Shown: positions 24,701 through 30,900 of the stretch, piece after piece
How the letters are laid out: every line of letters starts with the position of its first letter
Numbering within the stretch: the first letter of the stretch is position 1
Assembly (NCBI RefSeq): GCF_900055185.1
Contig: NZ_FIZX01000002.1
Location: 1,430,586-1,494,585, forward strand
DNA: 64,000 nt
From: Grimontia celer
GTDB lineage: Bacteria > Pseudomonadota > Gammaproteobacteria > Enterobacterales > Vibrionaceae
Reading direction: 5' to 3'
Made by a program: the position numbers and the translations under genes
The notes under the pieces: model-generated
Seen by the model: only the letters and a program-made list of their open reading frames with translations
What the model was told of the DNA's origin: nothing
Database searches by the model: none

Positions 24701-24739
24701 AAACTGTCCCAGCCCTGCGCCGCCGATGATAAGTGCCAT
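6728..24739 (-). CDS. Giant YD-repeat (Rhs-like) polymorphic toxin with LysM and C-terminal HNH-like nuclease
   Basis: A single uninterrupted frame encodes 6003 residues. It starts at an ATG with an AAGGAA site 7 bases upstream and has no N-terminal signal peptide or PAAR motif (MALIIGGAGLGQFDVQG). Approximate layout: an unusual N-terminus to residue 100; YD/RHS repeats (YDxxGR units) 100-1820; a very long alpha-helical, Ala/Glu/Gln-rich insertion 1830-4030; further YD repeats 4035-5290; LysM 5302-5352 (GTYTVGANDTLQRIAQMVYG); a Pro-rich stretch and a hydrophobic segment 5390-5414, followed by Gly/Ala-rich sequence to about 5480; a variable region; and a C-terminal nuclease-like domain with H5960, N5975, H5985 and H5990 in an HNH-type arrangement like that of nuclease colicins. 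The classical Rhs core motif DPxGL before the tip was not found. The C-terminal 1.5 kb is AT-rich compared with the GC-rich repeats, as expected for exchanged toxin tips. The likely role is contact- or secretion-dependent killing of competitors; the secretion route is unknown. Confidence 0.85.
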   Translation of the reverse strand: MALIIGGAGLGQFDVQGQATVGGAGGIAVNAFTGNVVAGGADQRLITQGLDLSLARTYNSQGTSGEAWRFSFERSVLAAGDVLERVTGDGHRSVFRLQADGSYLSTSGSGAHDVLVRDGETWVYTEGTTGLREVYRVGDGQLQYTEDSDGNRVTYGYENGVLTSLVGAGGETLSVVYDDAGRVSRLDTYVAGADGDLTHSHSKVHYGYDDLGRLSSVTVDLTPADKSIEDGHVFTTTYTYHGTSSLIDSVTQSNGSVVTLSYQDVEGQTRLSTVNDNGQVTAFDWDMTRANGHQLAVTDAGGAVRYYQHDAQGRLTSVLSPDVVYGESAGAEAAAVQGRMTYTYDDADNLKTVTDASGAVVRNTYDDNGNLTEVHRNGVLTLSHAYDANNQRISSTRYHEDGTVEGISHAVYDGRLLRFTVSSVGSVTEHTYNGVGERVSTRVYTGAPFDTGAVVDLSALEGWAGTQNKQQSILTDYTYARGEVATQTTYTQLDSEGQGIVVADITVSSSTQASGRSVSVGTTPVVSDLGTGITLTVLDAQHRVVSSTTVDTQTEAAGGRLLTEALAALVMPEEGGKVVVTGSDGWANNFSGKAANALKALGLDHPLFTGTIDERRASDTLLVAVSEVKDGQWSLVDQSVRAADGALTLSVTGTEHVQMTYDAFGNLLGTQTLSGNLATGEVRVLSQSSQVVDGLNRVISTTDAAGNTVSTQYLDASRQVLVTQESGLVTERTFSARGELVTETQRATGEASRTRGFVYDARGQLVASTYPNGSVSVQQYDSAGRLWVSVSVTGQVTEYRRDSEGRVVQEIRYDSALDMTGWLSDEDGQSTLAVTTEDILSQVSEKATHRIITTEYDARGRVHRVIDGEGRVAETVYDHQDRPTQTLTYTQGDRANAVSATQTYDAAGRLDSQTDADGFITRYAYDAAGRLSETRTYHVAHAAETSGLVDRVQTFYDAKGRQQYVLDAQGFLTGTRYLDAGREVATYRYAKPVTHRDGGITSILNKAGDAQLLSRVRHDSAGRLISSINQYGVETRYAYDEVTGLLRQQTLAANTDDSRSVYQTYTGFHEQEGQVTLAGKQDWQSLALTDLVKGRGSQTTYNSMGWTETTSHPATGTTTYAYDQAGRLLSTTDAEGSTTSTTYNAFGETETRTAGGERKESFTYDNAGRLSRTVDGEGITTAYHYNHQGHVSHTVRQHVSDAYQAFNTTEGEARGDLIARYVTQYGYDARGNVITQSVAKDTREGSSITGGDALTDIAPSAKLKYVAQWTRKYDHAGRVISSIDGENRKAETRYIANGRYVETRLSGALQERIELDALGRTLTHKDAKGLFTYYTYDNHLSTLTILTPGGVRTSTEKNAHGETLTVTDGEGNQRHFHYDHRGQVTRTEFKAAGSDTAETLTTNTYHADTGLLHFTVDSEGGKTEYTYKDNGLQWQVIQHVDDITLTMEYGYDSQNRTIWRNSEGRVTTLRYDSHNREIHTELGGVATTYRYDANGQVLRSVEGKVIDSTDTTPERVLEERVTEYGYDAQQNLTHKVVKSGADWDQTQSVRTTEYRYNGAGQVTEKITGNGAVTRYTYDGRGRVVHEVNALNYVTEYDYDVNDRVTQTTRYAHAIEAPRVWTKFLTGKEADKVADSTKDRVTKTQYDKDGRITYEIDGAGYATGYTYNANGQVLTTTQYHKPTAEAGWNQTSTANRTTHSLYDGKGQLRFTVSPNGQVSERRYDGEGRVTQTLRYGETVSLTAALTDTQALSEHLKTQLANDTVRSEMTVYDTLGRKRFTLDGDGYLIEYQYNRHSEVATKKEYVNNSAIKNAIISVRNGDSDIKDYAVFQQALDTLGGIEDASAELKAKLDELNAQQARIDALNAELETLEQDIASTDAANHALGVDINDAATRIDNLYLEVREEAAYQENLKQDILTLRQEIETKEDELRVQYAEELATAQSAADTASAAYDDAVAQKAVTEAAVQALVGESKISELLPDMADDFASPSGTIALSTHSDSAAQTALAVILQARTTLETRLETEADVGIKADIATALARLADIETTVRKDAQASLSLAYTTASQTQTASTLLDVQMRLNNMEAQIAQNAFIALGSVVNVETDPLAGQQDIEDIRTLDELNATLAVAETEYGAAQSAAYEAQTAFQTYLAGGHGLETKINIATNPVKPILPMHSEDAWPELRTLFDADTFVYGFGEQFERVYASLLPGETEVNPSYLLRAELLSNLELIDVELEGTLQSASLNTMLNDLQAHKSTFEVMLEALSKVADHFWALDDASDIWSARHPAGSAPAYTLEEALAATKTQAETSSGTIKQNILTLLETLSAYEAQLTTTLNAATALEVADADVSELQSLIAAKEESEATEALTLSLRQVSAELQVLSVQIRDQQARLAADPDNTALLDGLAALVNEQNTRLTEQAELLVQLQTYNAHEVLVASAASEADAANASMMTAAQWDEAVAVAHQAYQDALETENDRNYRLSLRYFGEYAQPGILQDIEALPASYLPALNFDEAQQYLITAQTTLDVANPQELYSYRQEASAIKAEIDLVGNISSQAHSGVGLSGDIGRYIGAVFPYSRSQNYGYLHGFYSHYSSHLNERISSMVDIDSFSGDVSRLNTLKGQVEWSDSDVAEAIALTERLMADYSLIDIELLTLADDFLTLDEAQSLRENNPGNTYQGLDAVDFPSMEGYSTQEILDEILAAVETNSQVARSRVSQQVSDVQSLQQFFQSLSEARQRAKFYSLFGEKADLTTFQGTYDHFLRRGSDSAYTTDAPLIGELFPYWKHQYYGILYGYDHHFGKRFDELVQPHVNKAAFGENSQILDTLLGQSDWDDNDIAKILSVAKQWLSDLTAIDNVLSTLPENFLTLEEAESLRESNPGNTYTGTYSPVDLSSADEYTTQALLDATLERVRTDAESKRNEIAQRLTAVESIEAYFEALAEDRQRSRLQSLFGKAGSFDDFSAHYEQVLTGLSPNAVPTNMGALTEALTQHISLLPDTAGLSTENAELVRYREDNAAFIDTLSQLKTAILAVPEHFMTLEKAEILWQQRHQEIDPDTGDIRYEAMHSAAEGLAAARAQAETAGAAYLAKLDDTLTSLQSVQDAINNALLVEDALTHLNTLEADAYLAKTQLTTAIALDTLTTQRAGLNTAIEAEMAALNTAAQAQSTLFTDLQYFSSVAPTSGHTANNRLYNEVSFLNEYENALYTYYPDGTRGVTEHYLNKLGQWVGGVTNTTQQDWDSLRGAMRSYSYGVVLSLRSSRITQSNMSSYIKANQKLEQVLEAADIITEALDGVPGSLAPQIPYSPRSSFAYALYHRNPERLDLRTGEPSGLSVEDIRQAIIASGEAISVHLASSLESTIEGVATLGGRLSTLEYLLSERDRSDYALAGLQARAEEDARALAQAELQAMSNSTLSELQALAASIEAVEFQLAEDPSNPTLQNELTALIHQQQALLAEQQSAMTSLTDDDAQGLLVNNSLRNLDEAIATRDKAAEDVAANKQQVADLKQEVALLSEEIATQLTAIADKRAEYEALEEEAERLRQQESVLRDTLAGEEAAQTNALAVEAAKVGALTSLYTQKTILTSSQVDREAIEAENQTIIRNASDLISANEAVLAQSALDIENKENQLSSAQFALNNANTNLTNAKQALSRQFLRASPRIGWNGRVRHVWNPLTLSGIGALSLKPEVGNHPVQYIYHDSDRGRDRRFFYPNTFEEQFQRMFMNKLSYVDSSSAGSFASFSRALSQVIGNPNLVDSKISGINHYINVFQGIHRSASHLNRDSDGPYANMRRGGGFFFFYRSGYSSSAIEIIDGWYNQSKAQIKFNASRAIKELRAIKASIVNYKNAINAVNTAKANIAGIEAWLNPYRTKQVEIDNAEKQITTAQLALDTAQTAITDGEAALARVNVDIAEAEAALADSVASRKEAEASVNTTRALLAQAETDKANAEALVLAARQEINVAGGHYNEAQASLLSATTELDSAQDNLNVAMSLHLQAEQFIHDAEMAKLNASQTLSDAEQLVQFSQYLVKRQVNAEVASNDTSYEYDDRGQLVGEVSALVSYSERTEQGGLTQYIGRLRTEHQYDSLGNVIRTVTAKGTADEAANTFVYDVNGNQTQSQGIAGGTVVFDVTNQAIININAEGQRRDKVYDDLGRLRFDVDELGHVTEHRYDGLGQKVSEVRYSAAYAGARVNDTPLTLDALTTFAADAGAQRALDYRYDLRGQQLATVERSTLDTLQRETERSLNAFGETVAVTQRYQDGDVLTAVTTQAHLYSVAGQLLASRNAAGDVTLYGYNGYGELKTQRELTARYHGEWTLDALNSWRQTVDTTERHQSYVYDNRGNRQQTTLHNVTYHRHNGTLVEEVTHDLITTNYHDHAGRMYITVTEEGTTNPDTHYTAADRTLYEYDALGRLVASWGKAREYLVDGLELGFKGDLPKRLIANQRTDYFYDAQGNQLATRVDGPIGRVTQQYFDDEGRLIGRRDAEGHYTAITTDAMNRVTSERTAVSGNGYQHTREVTYHYDATGRQQGTTVSVNNADDIIETVIYNAYGEVTEKHHNGTVQESYDYDGLGRVTQNTVKGVTTGYRYNWLDKVTAETVEGTRTTTRDYDQLGNVTRETGPAQDVNAATPLRSVVTLTHDRWGNVLTQTVNGHSHSFTYNHANQVVKQVGPAVEVIRADGSSVTKRPVTLMYYDHQGNRLAVQDANGQWQKSYYDLTGQKLMDVNGADGVTHYYHNAYGDEIARVNAAGQGEVFTYDNNGQLLTRARVSQSKGYLEVYAKYAYDQAGQRYHEQWQGASGYEVFTRYDAAGRVLETQGGGQHKRYTYDSFGNRKTESWLQAGAVKATKTSYYDAHGRLTTQTLYDGTSVNYGYDAFGQLKTKTGAISQSYDYWDNGLLKRQTTGSKSESYTYDANGRERSRTLTDTGHKLVTVTDWDAQGRIQRVTASEVQQTEAIDEYERVWTTHYDEDGDSYRTWEDVKKPDVVHTLANSSVQYYYDAVGNRRKVVTTGEQSGTRWYHYDGDNRMVGSHTRSTDVALNSIQGRAGDRRITYNALGQKVTEQSWEQLTRDNASVLVQTETHLGYDKHGHLDRLEAFEVVGATSHQTRLMSQTNSRRGEALSQSDTVNTFHYVNGQIVEKTSAKTTDTVYGYQEGRLIWQTVDENDKATVSLHFDYHFTGQVATQRTLQVQDNETDAIAYTYTGREHFQKTTATARTTRRAYGQNFTEGTSTFHYNSAGHLEKVTSTKADSERQVLTDFNGKIALQVAGGKLTAELSTGGNPLAHIGTGSVDADLLSDSGSSAGQQPGTYTVGANDTLQRIAQMVYGDSRYWYLIADANGLSPTEPLTEGKLLVIPNQHTQTFNGAESFKPYNESEVLGNVNPDPIAPPPPKKSCNPIAMIVMVVVAVVVTIYTAGAAAPYVAGMTGGTVGTAATVGGIGMAAVAGGTATGMSLGVAVGAAAIGGAAGAAASQLVGMAMGVVDDFSWEQVALGGLAAGATAGMGASLGTNGLFNAAPGADLSWGHVGNASFNSATSYGVNYLGSKALGEDVSFSWKNLAASVVGSVVSMGAARATKGGIVGDTLSGFAGAASSSAIRGDSFRDNAGMLLTDAFGNALANVATRGARVEYQKSVGVKSLAERYGLDLSSDGVNETLQNVYGILNSQSSSTEQRMKTTKQLVQLLGASKTEANEIMRLYEETVFSRDPDVAAAKYAPEIEEYRRNNPGEALTDNPRSSFLTITITEGRTAAAFHSPEVDDLLIGAGEFSSYVAQNIDDNPYLKYGLMALDVASGPAAFVIREAMMASPVGELVVTAQEAALNSAEGQFSRNGYSDADSIHGAGGVVSVAGIAVLGATKLVKGLNDIGLPERSNASIFRQYVREVETFSNFKLGTEQRNLLKDYLRNNNELVKLSTKEANAHRWSTSGRDSLIKQWEEHTGQQWPRYAEDKMSKNGNVYIRAGEYFDAHEIIPNQYNAPHEWWNIVPAERPNAHQGGIHAKDSGYREIIKRF
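15590..18080 (-). repeat. Diverged tandem protein repeats (about 200 residues) inside the helical region of the giant toxin
   Basis: Four diverged copies can be followed in the translation, anchored on FWALDDASDIW, DDFLTLDEAQSLRENNPGNTY, ENFLTLEEAESLRESNPGNTY and EHFMTLEKAEILW. The two middle copies, about 200 residues apart, are the most alike and also share an FPYxxxQxYGxLxG segment (near 17010 and 16410) and an RQRxxxxSLFG segment. The repeats alternate helices with small Tyr/His-rich modules. The edges given are approximate. Confidence 0.65.
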
Positions 24740-24907
24740 CTGTTCTTTCCTTGAGTGTTTTTATGGGTGACACCCCTACATGGAAAGAAACGCGGAAAAA
24801 ACTGAGCGGGAAAATGAAAAAAGGCCCCAAAAAGTGAGATGAATCACAATTTAGAGCCTTTTTGATTCAGGTAAATCAAACAAACATAGCTTTCAGTTCT
24901 AAAAAAT

Positions 24908-24928
24908 AAGGGAGCCGCTGGCTCCCTT
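24908..24928 (-). terminator. Rho-independent terminator of the GH17 gene
   Basis: A 9-base-pair stem (AAGGGAGCC / GGCTCCCTT) with a 3-base loop is followed on the minus strand by a U-rich run (the A-tract just left of 24908). It sits 27 bases downstream of the GH17 stop codon. Confidence 0.85.
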
Positions 24929-24954
24929 GAATATACTAGGTATTAGTAAGGTTT

Positions 24955-27900
24955 TTAGTTTGTTGTAAATTCAAATTCAGCAAACTTAACGTCACCCACA
25001 TCCGCTGTCTCTCCCTTGAGGATAATGCCCAAAGTTTTCATATCAGTGAAGTCTGGAGTCTGAACGGTTACTTTCTTCCACCCATTGCCCAAGCTCTCCT
25101 CGACGATCTCACCAATGGCTCCGTCAGGATTCTTAGTACTGAACAAATGAGTATCTGGTGCACCGCTTGGGCGTTGGAACTCAATTTTTGTTTCATAGTA
25201 AGCATTTTCCTGCACTTTGAAAGAAAAGTGAGTGTAGCCCGTGATATTTGCTCCCGAAGTATCGACAGTCTCAATCACTACCACAGCCCATTGCTCATCA
25301 GGTGCACCCTCACCACGCCAATTGTTTCCAGGTATGCTCGTGACGGAGTCAGAATATGGAGAATCATTGGTATTTGAGCTGAGCACTGCGCCGCTTCCCC
25401 ATTGGTCACCATTGAATTGGAGATCAATGTCACCTTGAGAACCGTTAAAGGTAAACAAGTCATTAGGATCACCTACTGCTCCACCGTCGGTGCCTCCATC
25501 GGTCCCACCGTCAGTACCTCCATCAGTGCCAGTCGGTGAGACAGTCACATTGTCAATCAGGTACTTAGAACCTGCTCCAGTCTGCCATGCTGGGAACACC
25601 ATAATAAGATCGATGTTAGTGAGGTCTAAACCTTGGTTTGACAGTTCACTCAGTTCAACCGTATAAGTTTGCCATACGTTCAACTCTGGTAGCGGACCAA
25701 GGTCAACATCGGCCTCTTCTCCTATATCATGATTGTCATCGTAGCGGCCACCGTTAGACTCCGCTTTGAACTGCCAAGTCGTCGCTGGCGTGTCACCTTC
25801 TTCAATCAACTTCATATCGAAAGATATGACACCATCAACCATCCACTCGTTAACATTGAGAGGAGTTGGAGTGCCTGCTTTACGAGTGTTGAAACCAGTC
25901 GCCGCCCATTTGTCAGTTGGCTGTTCAAACGAGGTTACAACGCCATGTGCTGCATCGCTGTCAGTCACTACCGGTTGAACGGCATCCGGTGCGGCATCAC
26001 TCCAAGCAACCCATTGAGGGTTTGCTGCGCCATTGAAGATCACGATTGGCATGTTACCTGTCGTGCCACCATCAGTCCCGCCGTCAGTACCACCATCGGT
26101 CCCGCCGTCAGTGCCACCATCGGTCCCGCCGTCTGTGCCACCATCGGTGCCGCCATCGGTCCCGCCGTCAGTGCCACCATCGGTCCCGCCGTCAGTGCCA
26201 CCATCGGTCCCGCCGTCTGTGCCACCATCGGTGCCGCCGTCAGTGCCACCATCGGTGCCACCATAGAACTCAAACTCAGCAAACTTAACGTCACCCACAT
26301 CCGCTGTCTCTCCCTTGAGGATAATGCCCAAAGTTTTCATATCGGTGAAGTCTGGAGTCTGAACGGTTACTTTCTTCCACCCATTGCCCAAGCTCTCCTC
26401 GACGATCTCACCAATGGCTCCGTCAGGATTCTTAGTACTGAACAAATGAGTATCTGGTGCACCGCTTGGGCGTTGGAACTCAATTTTTGTTTCATAGTAA
26501 GCATTTTCCTGCACTTTGAAAGAAAAGTGAGTGTAGCCCGTGATATCTGCTCCCGAAGTTTCGACAGTCTCAATCACTACCACAGCCCATTGCTCATCAG
26601 GTGCACCCTCACCACGCCAATTGTTTCCAGGCATGCTCGTGACTGAGTCAGAATATGGCGAATCATTAGTGTTTGAGCTGAGGACCGCACCGCTTCCCCA
26701 TTGGTCACCATTGAATTGGAGATCAATGTCATCTTGAGAACCGTTAAAGGTAAACAAGTCATTGGGATCACCTAAAGCTCCACCATCGGTGCCACCGTCA
26801 GTACCACCATCGGTGCCGCCGTCAGTACCACCGTCGGTGCCGCCGTCAGTACCACCGTCGGTGCCGCCGTCAGTACCACCGTCGGTGCCGCCGTCAGTGC
26901 CTGTCGGTGAAACAATAACATTGTCAATCAGGTACTTAGAACCTGCTCCAGTCTGCCATGCTGGGAACACCATAATAAGATCGATGTTAGTGAGGTCTAA
27001 ACCTTGGTTTGACAGTTCACTCAGTTCAACCGTATAAGTTTGCCATACGTTCAACTCTGGTAGCGGACCAAGGTCAACATCGGCCTCTTCTCCTATATCA
27101 TGATTGTCATCGTAGCGGCCACCGTTAGACTCCGCTTTGAACTGCCAAGTCGTCGCTGGCGTGTCACCTTCTTCAATCAACTTCATATCGAAAGATATGA
27201 CACCATCAACCATCCACTCGTTAACATTGAGAGGAGTTGGAGTGCCTGCTTTACGAGTGTTGAAACCAGTCGCCGCCCATTTGTCAGTTGGCTGTTCAAA
27301 CGAGGTTACAACGCCATGTGCTGCATCGCTGTCAGTCACTACCGGTTGAACGGCATCCGGTGCGGCATCACTCCAAGCAACCCATTGAGGGTTTGCTTCA
27401 TCATTGAAGATCACGATTGGCGTGCCGCCGTCAGTGCCACCATCAGTGCCGCCGTCAGTGCCACCATCGGTCCCGCCGTCAGTGCCGCCGTCAGTGCCAC
27501 CATCGGTGCCGCCGTCAGTACCACCATCGGTGCCGCCGTCTGTACCACCATCGGTGCCGCCGTCTGTACCACCATCGGTGCCGCCGTCTGTACCACCATC
27601 GGTGCCGCCGTCTGTACCACCATCGGTGCCGCCGTCAGTTCCACCATCAGTGCCTTGATTTACAAAAGTAACATCTGCAATTTCAAAAGAACCTGCTTTA
27701 GTAAATACCAACGCAAAAGCTGTCATTTGATTGAATTCAGGCAAAGATACTTCCATCTGCACCCAACCATCAGAAAGCGCCTCGCCCTCTGAGATGAAGT
27801 AGCTCTCTTGAACTTCCTCGTCATTAATGATGCTTTGTATCAACACGCCGATTTCTGGCTCGCTTGTCAACACCTTAAACTGCGCGTGTGTGTATGAAGT

Positions 27901-30900
27901 GATATCAATAGGATTTAGATTGTATAACCAAGTTATAGACTGCCAATTATCATTTGACGTGACCTCGAATATAGGGTCATAAACACCCCCTTCTTTCGTG
28001 TCGCCGTCGAGCTCCCCCCAGAATTGCAATGCATCAATTGGTGGGTTAGTGACTTGGCCTGTGTACGATAGATAAGCCGTCTCTGGAGAAACTGGTCTTT
28101 CTTTGGTGATAAATGCTATATCAGCAATTTCAAAAGACCCGGCATTCTCACCTTTGAACGCAAAGGCAAACGTCTTCATATCAGAGTAATTGGGCAATGG
28201 TACTTCCATTTGTACCCAGCCATCTGAAAGCGCTACACCACTTGAAATTGCGTAGTCTTTGTTGGACTCTGGTTGCGACAAGCTCTGGACAAGCACACCT
28301 ATCGTTTCATTATCCGTACGCACTTTAAATTGTGCATTTGTATACGAGGTTATATCCGCAGGGTTATTGTTGAACGTCCAGGCTAATGCTTCCCATGTTT
28401 CACTTGAGGTGACATTGAATACCTCATCAAACGCGCCACCTCTTGTAATCTCAACACTTAAACCTTCCCAATATGCAATATCTTCAGCCGGAAAGTTGTT
28501 TGCCTGACCCGTGTAAGAAATGTAAGCAGTTTCAGGCGGAGTGTCGTCTCCACCGTTGCTATCGTTATTAACAAATGCAATATCTGCTATCTGCAATGTT
28601 TCCGTATCTGGAAGGTCAACGAGAGATAAAGCAAATATTGTCATGTCGGTGTAGGAAGGCACTGGCACGCTCATTTGAACCCAACCGTTAGCAAGCGAAG
28701 AGCCCGTTGCAGTGCCATATTTGTTTTCTGACTTCCCACCATCTTGATTTTCAACAGTTACCTGTACATCAGAAGCGGCTGTTTTAACTTTGAACTCAAC
28801 ATGGGTATATGCGGTCAAGTCAACAGGGTTATCGTTGAAAATCCAAGCAACAGCCCCCCAACCTAAAGTTGCAGTGAGCTGTTTAACCGGGTTGTAGGAA
28901 TCATCATTCACATCTTCAAGTCTAGTGTCTTCGCCGTTAGGCCAAAGTTGAATATCGTTGAAGTTGTGAACAGTGTCCTTACCGGTATACATGACGTATC
29001 CAGCTCCAGAGTCATCAGAACCCGTTTCATATGGAATGGCAAAAATTGCATCAATGACGTTTTGTTCTACACCACCGTGTGACTTAACGATCTGATTACC
29101 ACCACGAGTGATTCCTTCAAATGCGCCGGCATCTACAAGATCCCAAATTGCATATTTGGCGTTACCGTCAATATCGACCAAACCAAAGTGTTTCTCTGAG
29201 TGACCTTCAGCTTGCGCTCTATCTCCATCCCAACCAGCTTTCCATGGTTCATCAAATGATTGGAAGAAGAACACAGACGCGCCGTAATCGACAGCCCATT
29301 GGCTCATTGCATCGTAGTACTTCTTCTGGTTGTACTCGCCAGCAGCACCAGTGCCGCCCTGGCCTGCACCGTCAGTAGACTCTGTAGACCAACCGGTTTC
29401 ACCAATATGCACCTGTTTGGTACTGTCTACGGCCATCACACTGTCTTTCACTGCATCGATTTGGGTCAGCGCTTTATTGAAGGCGCGCTCCATGGCTTTA
29501 TCAGCTTGCTCTTGACGCGTAAGAGACTGTTCTGACTCAGGAACTGGCCAGAAATCGCTATCATAGATAGTGTCATGGAATGGGTATACATGGACAGACA
29601 CGTAATCAACAGCTTGGATCAACGCTTTGAGGTCAGCTTCATATTGCTGATAGAAACCGTCATTAATTGCCCATACAGCCCAGTTTTCAGAAGTGGTGAT
29701 CCAGATATTTTTGTCAATGGTTCCGTCAGCTTTAAGTGCCTGAAGATCATTAACATGTTTCAGTACAAATCTTGGCTCAATGCGGTACGCAGACCACTCG
29801 ACCATCGCCTCATTACCAACTGCGATAACTTTGATGATGTTTGGATAAGTTTGAGCAAACTCGACAGCTTTCTCCATCTCGAGTTGGTTATTGGGGTGCT
29901 CTTGAGTACTGTCTAATTCAAGATCGGAAAACGCATTCAGAGCAGAAATCCACACACCAAGCATCACATTCATTTCGAAGTTGGCGTCTTCCTGTTGGAG
30001 TTCGCTAATCGCTTGGAGCAGCCTTTCAGTATCGATAAAGTCACGCGTATTGTAAGTGCGTAACATACGGATGCCTGCGGCATGCATAATCTTTAGATCT
30101 TCTTTAATTTCTTCAACGCTAGGAGCGCTTTCGTTAGAACGCTCTTCCGCGCGGAAAGCACCATATGAGATTGCAGGAAGTTCAGTAGTACCGAGCACTG
30201 GTTGCCCAGGAGCGACACCACCGGCTACTGAAGAAACAGGGAAGTTACCCGTAGGCGCTGGCTGAGGCGCAATTTCAGGCGCTACTGCGTAATCGCTACT
30301 GCTGCTGCCGTCAGTACCACCGTCAGTGCCACCGTCAGTACCACCGTCAGTGCCGCCGTCAGTCAAATCGGCTCCAATTTCATCATCTTTCGTCTTGCTG
30401 AAGAAAGCATTTCTTACTTCAATAACACCGCCATCTGCTGTAGCGCTGGAACTAAAGAAGAGAGGCGAAGTTACGTCAGACATATCTACTGTTTTGGTTC
30501 CCAAAAGCTCAGATACTGGGATTTGTACAGTTTGCCAATCTGATGTCAAAGTGCGGCCAGTCGGACCAAACACCACCGAGTTGCTTGTTTGAGGACGAGT
30601 AGAACTATCAAAAACGCCTGTTTGGAAGCCAATATTGATATCAGTTGTCGTTGTGCCTTTGATATCGAAATTTAGATAGCCATCTTCGAAGCCAACCAGT
30701 GATACCGCTCCAGTTTGAGGCAGTACCAAACCTGCCCCCCAGCCCCAATCTTTGGATGTTCCTCCGGTTGGCGGTGTGGTCAACTCTAGTGATTGCAGAT
30801 CAGAATTAGCGCCAAGAAAAGACGTCTCTTCCCATCCAAACGCTTGAAGATCGTTTTGCAAAGATCCATCACTGAAGAGGGTCACTGTTGAGTCTGGGTT

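Larger units (their letters stand above)
24962..27415 (-). repeat. Near-identical segmental duplication (modules X and Y) within the GH17 gene
   Basis: About 0.5 kb coding for module Y occurs at 24962-25465 and again at 26268-26771, and about 0.5 kb coding for module X at 25531-26039 and again at 26902-27410. Only a few base differences are seen (for example SMPG against SIPG), so the copies are recent or kept alike by gene conversion. The spacers are TDGG-coding 12-base repeats of different length. Confidence 0.85.

Noticed and set aside
26066-27654. Regular short repeats that could suggest a CRISPR array
   Set aside because: Units are 12 bases, contiguous and in frame with Thr-Asp-Gly-Gly codons; there are no unique spacers.
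25729-27792. Plus-strand frames over the X modules and TDGG tracts (repeated VPPS or TIGPAV translations)
   Set aside because: They are antisense readings of the duplicated GH17 gene and its 12-base repeats; the two copies simply give the same shadow twice.
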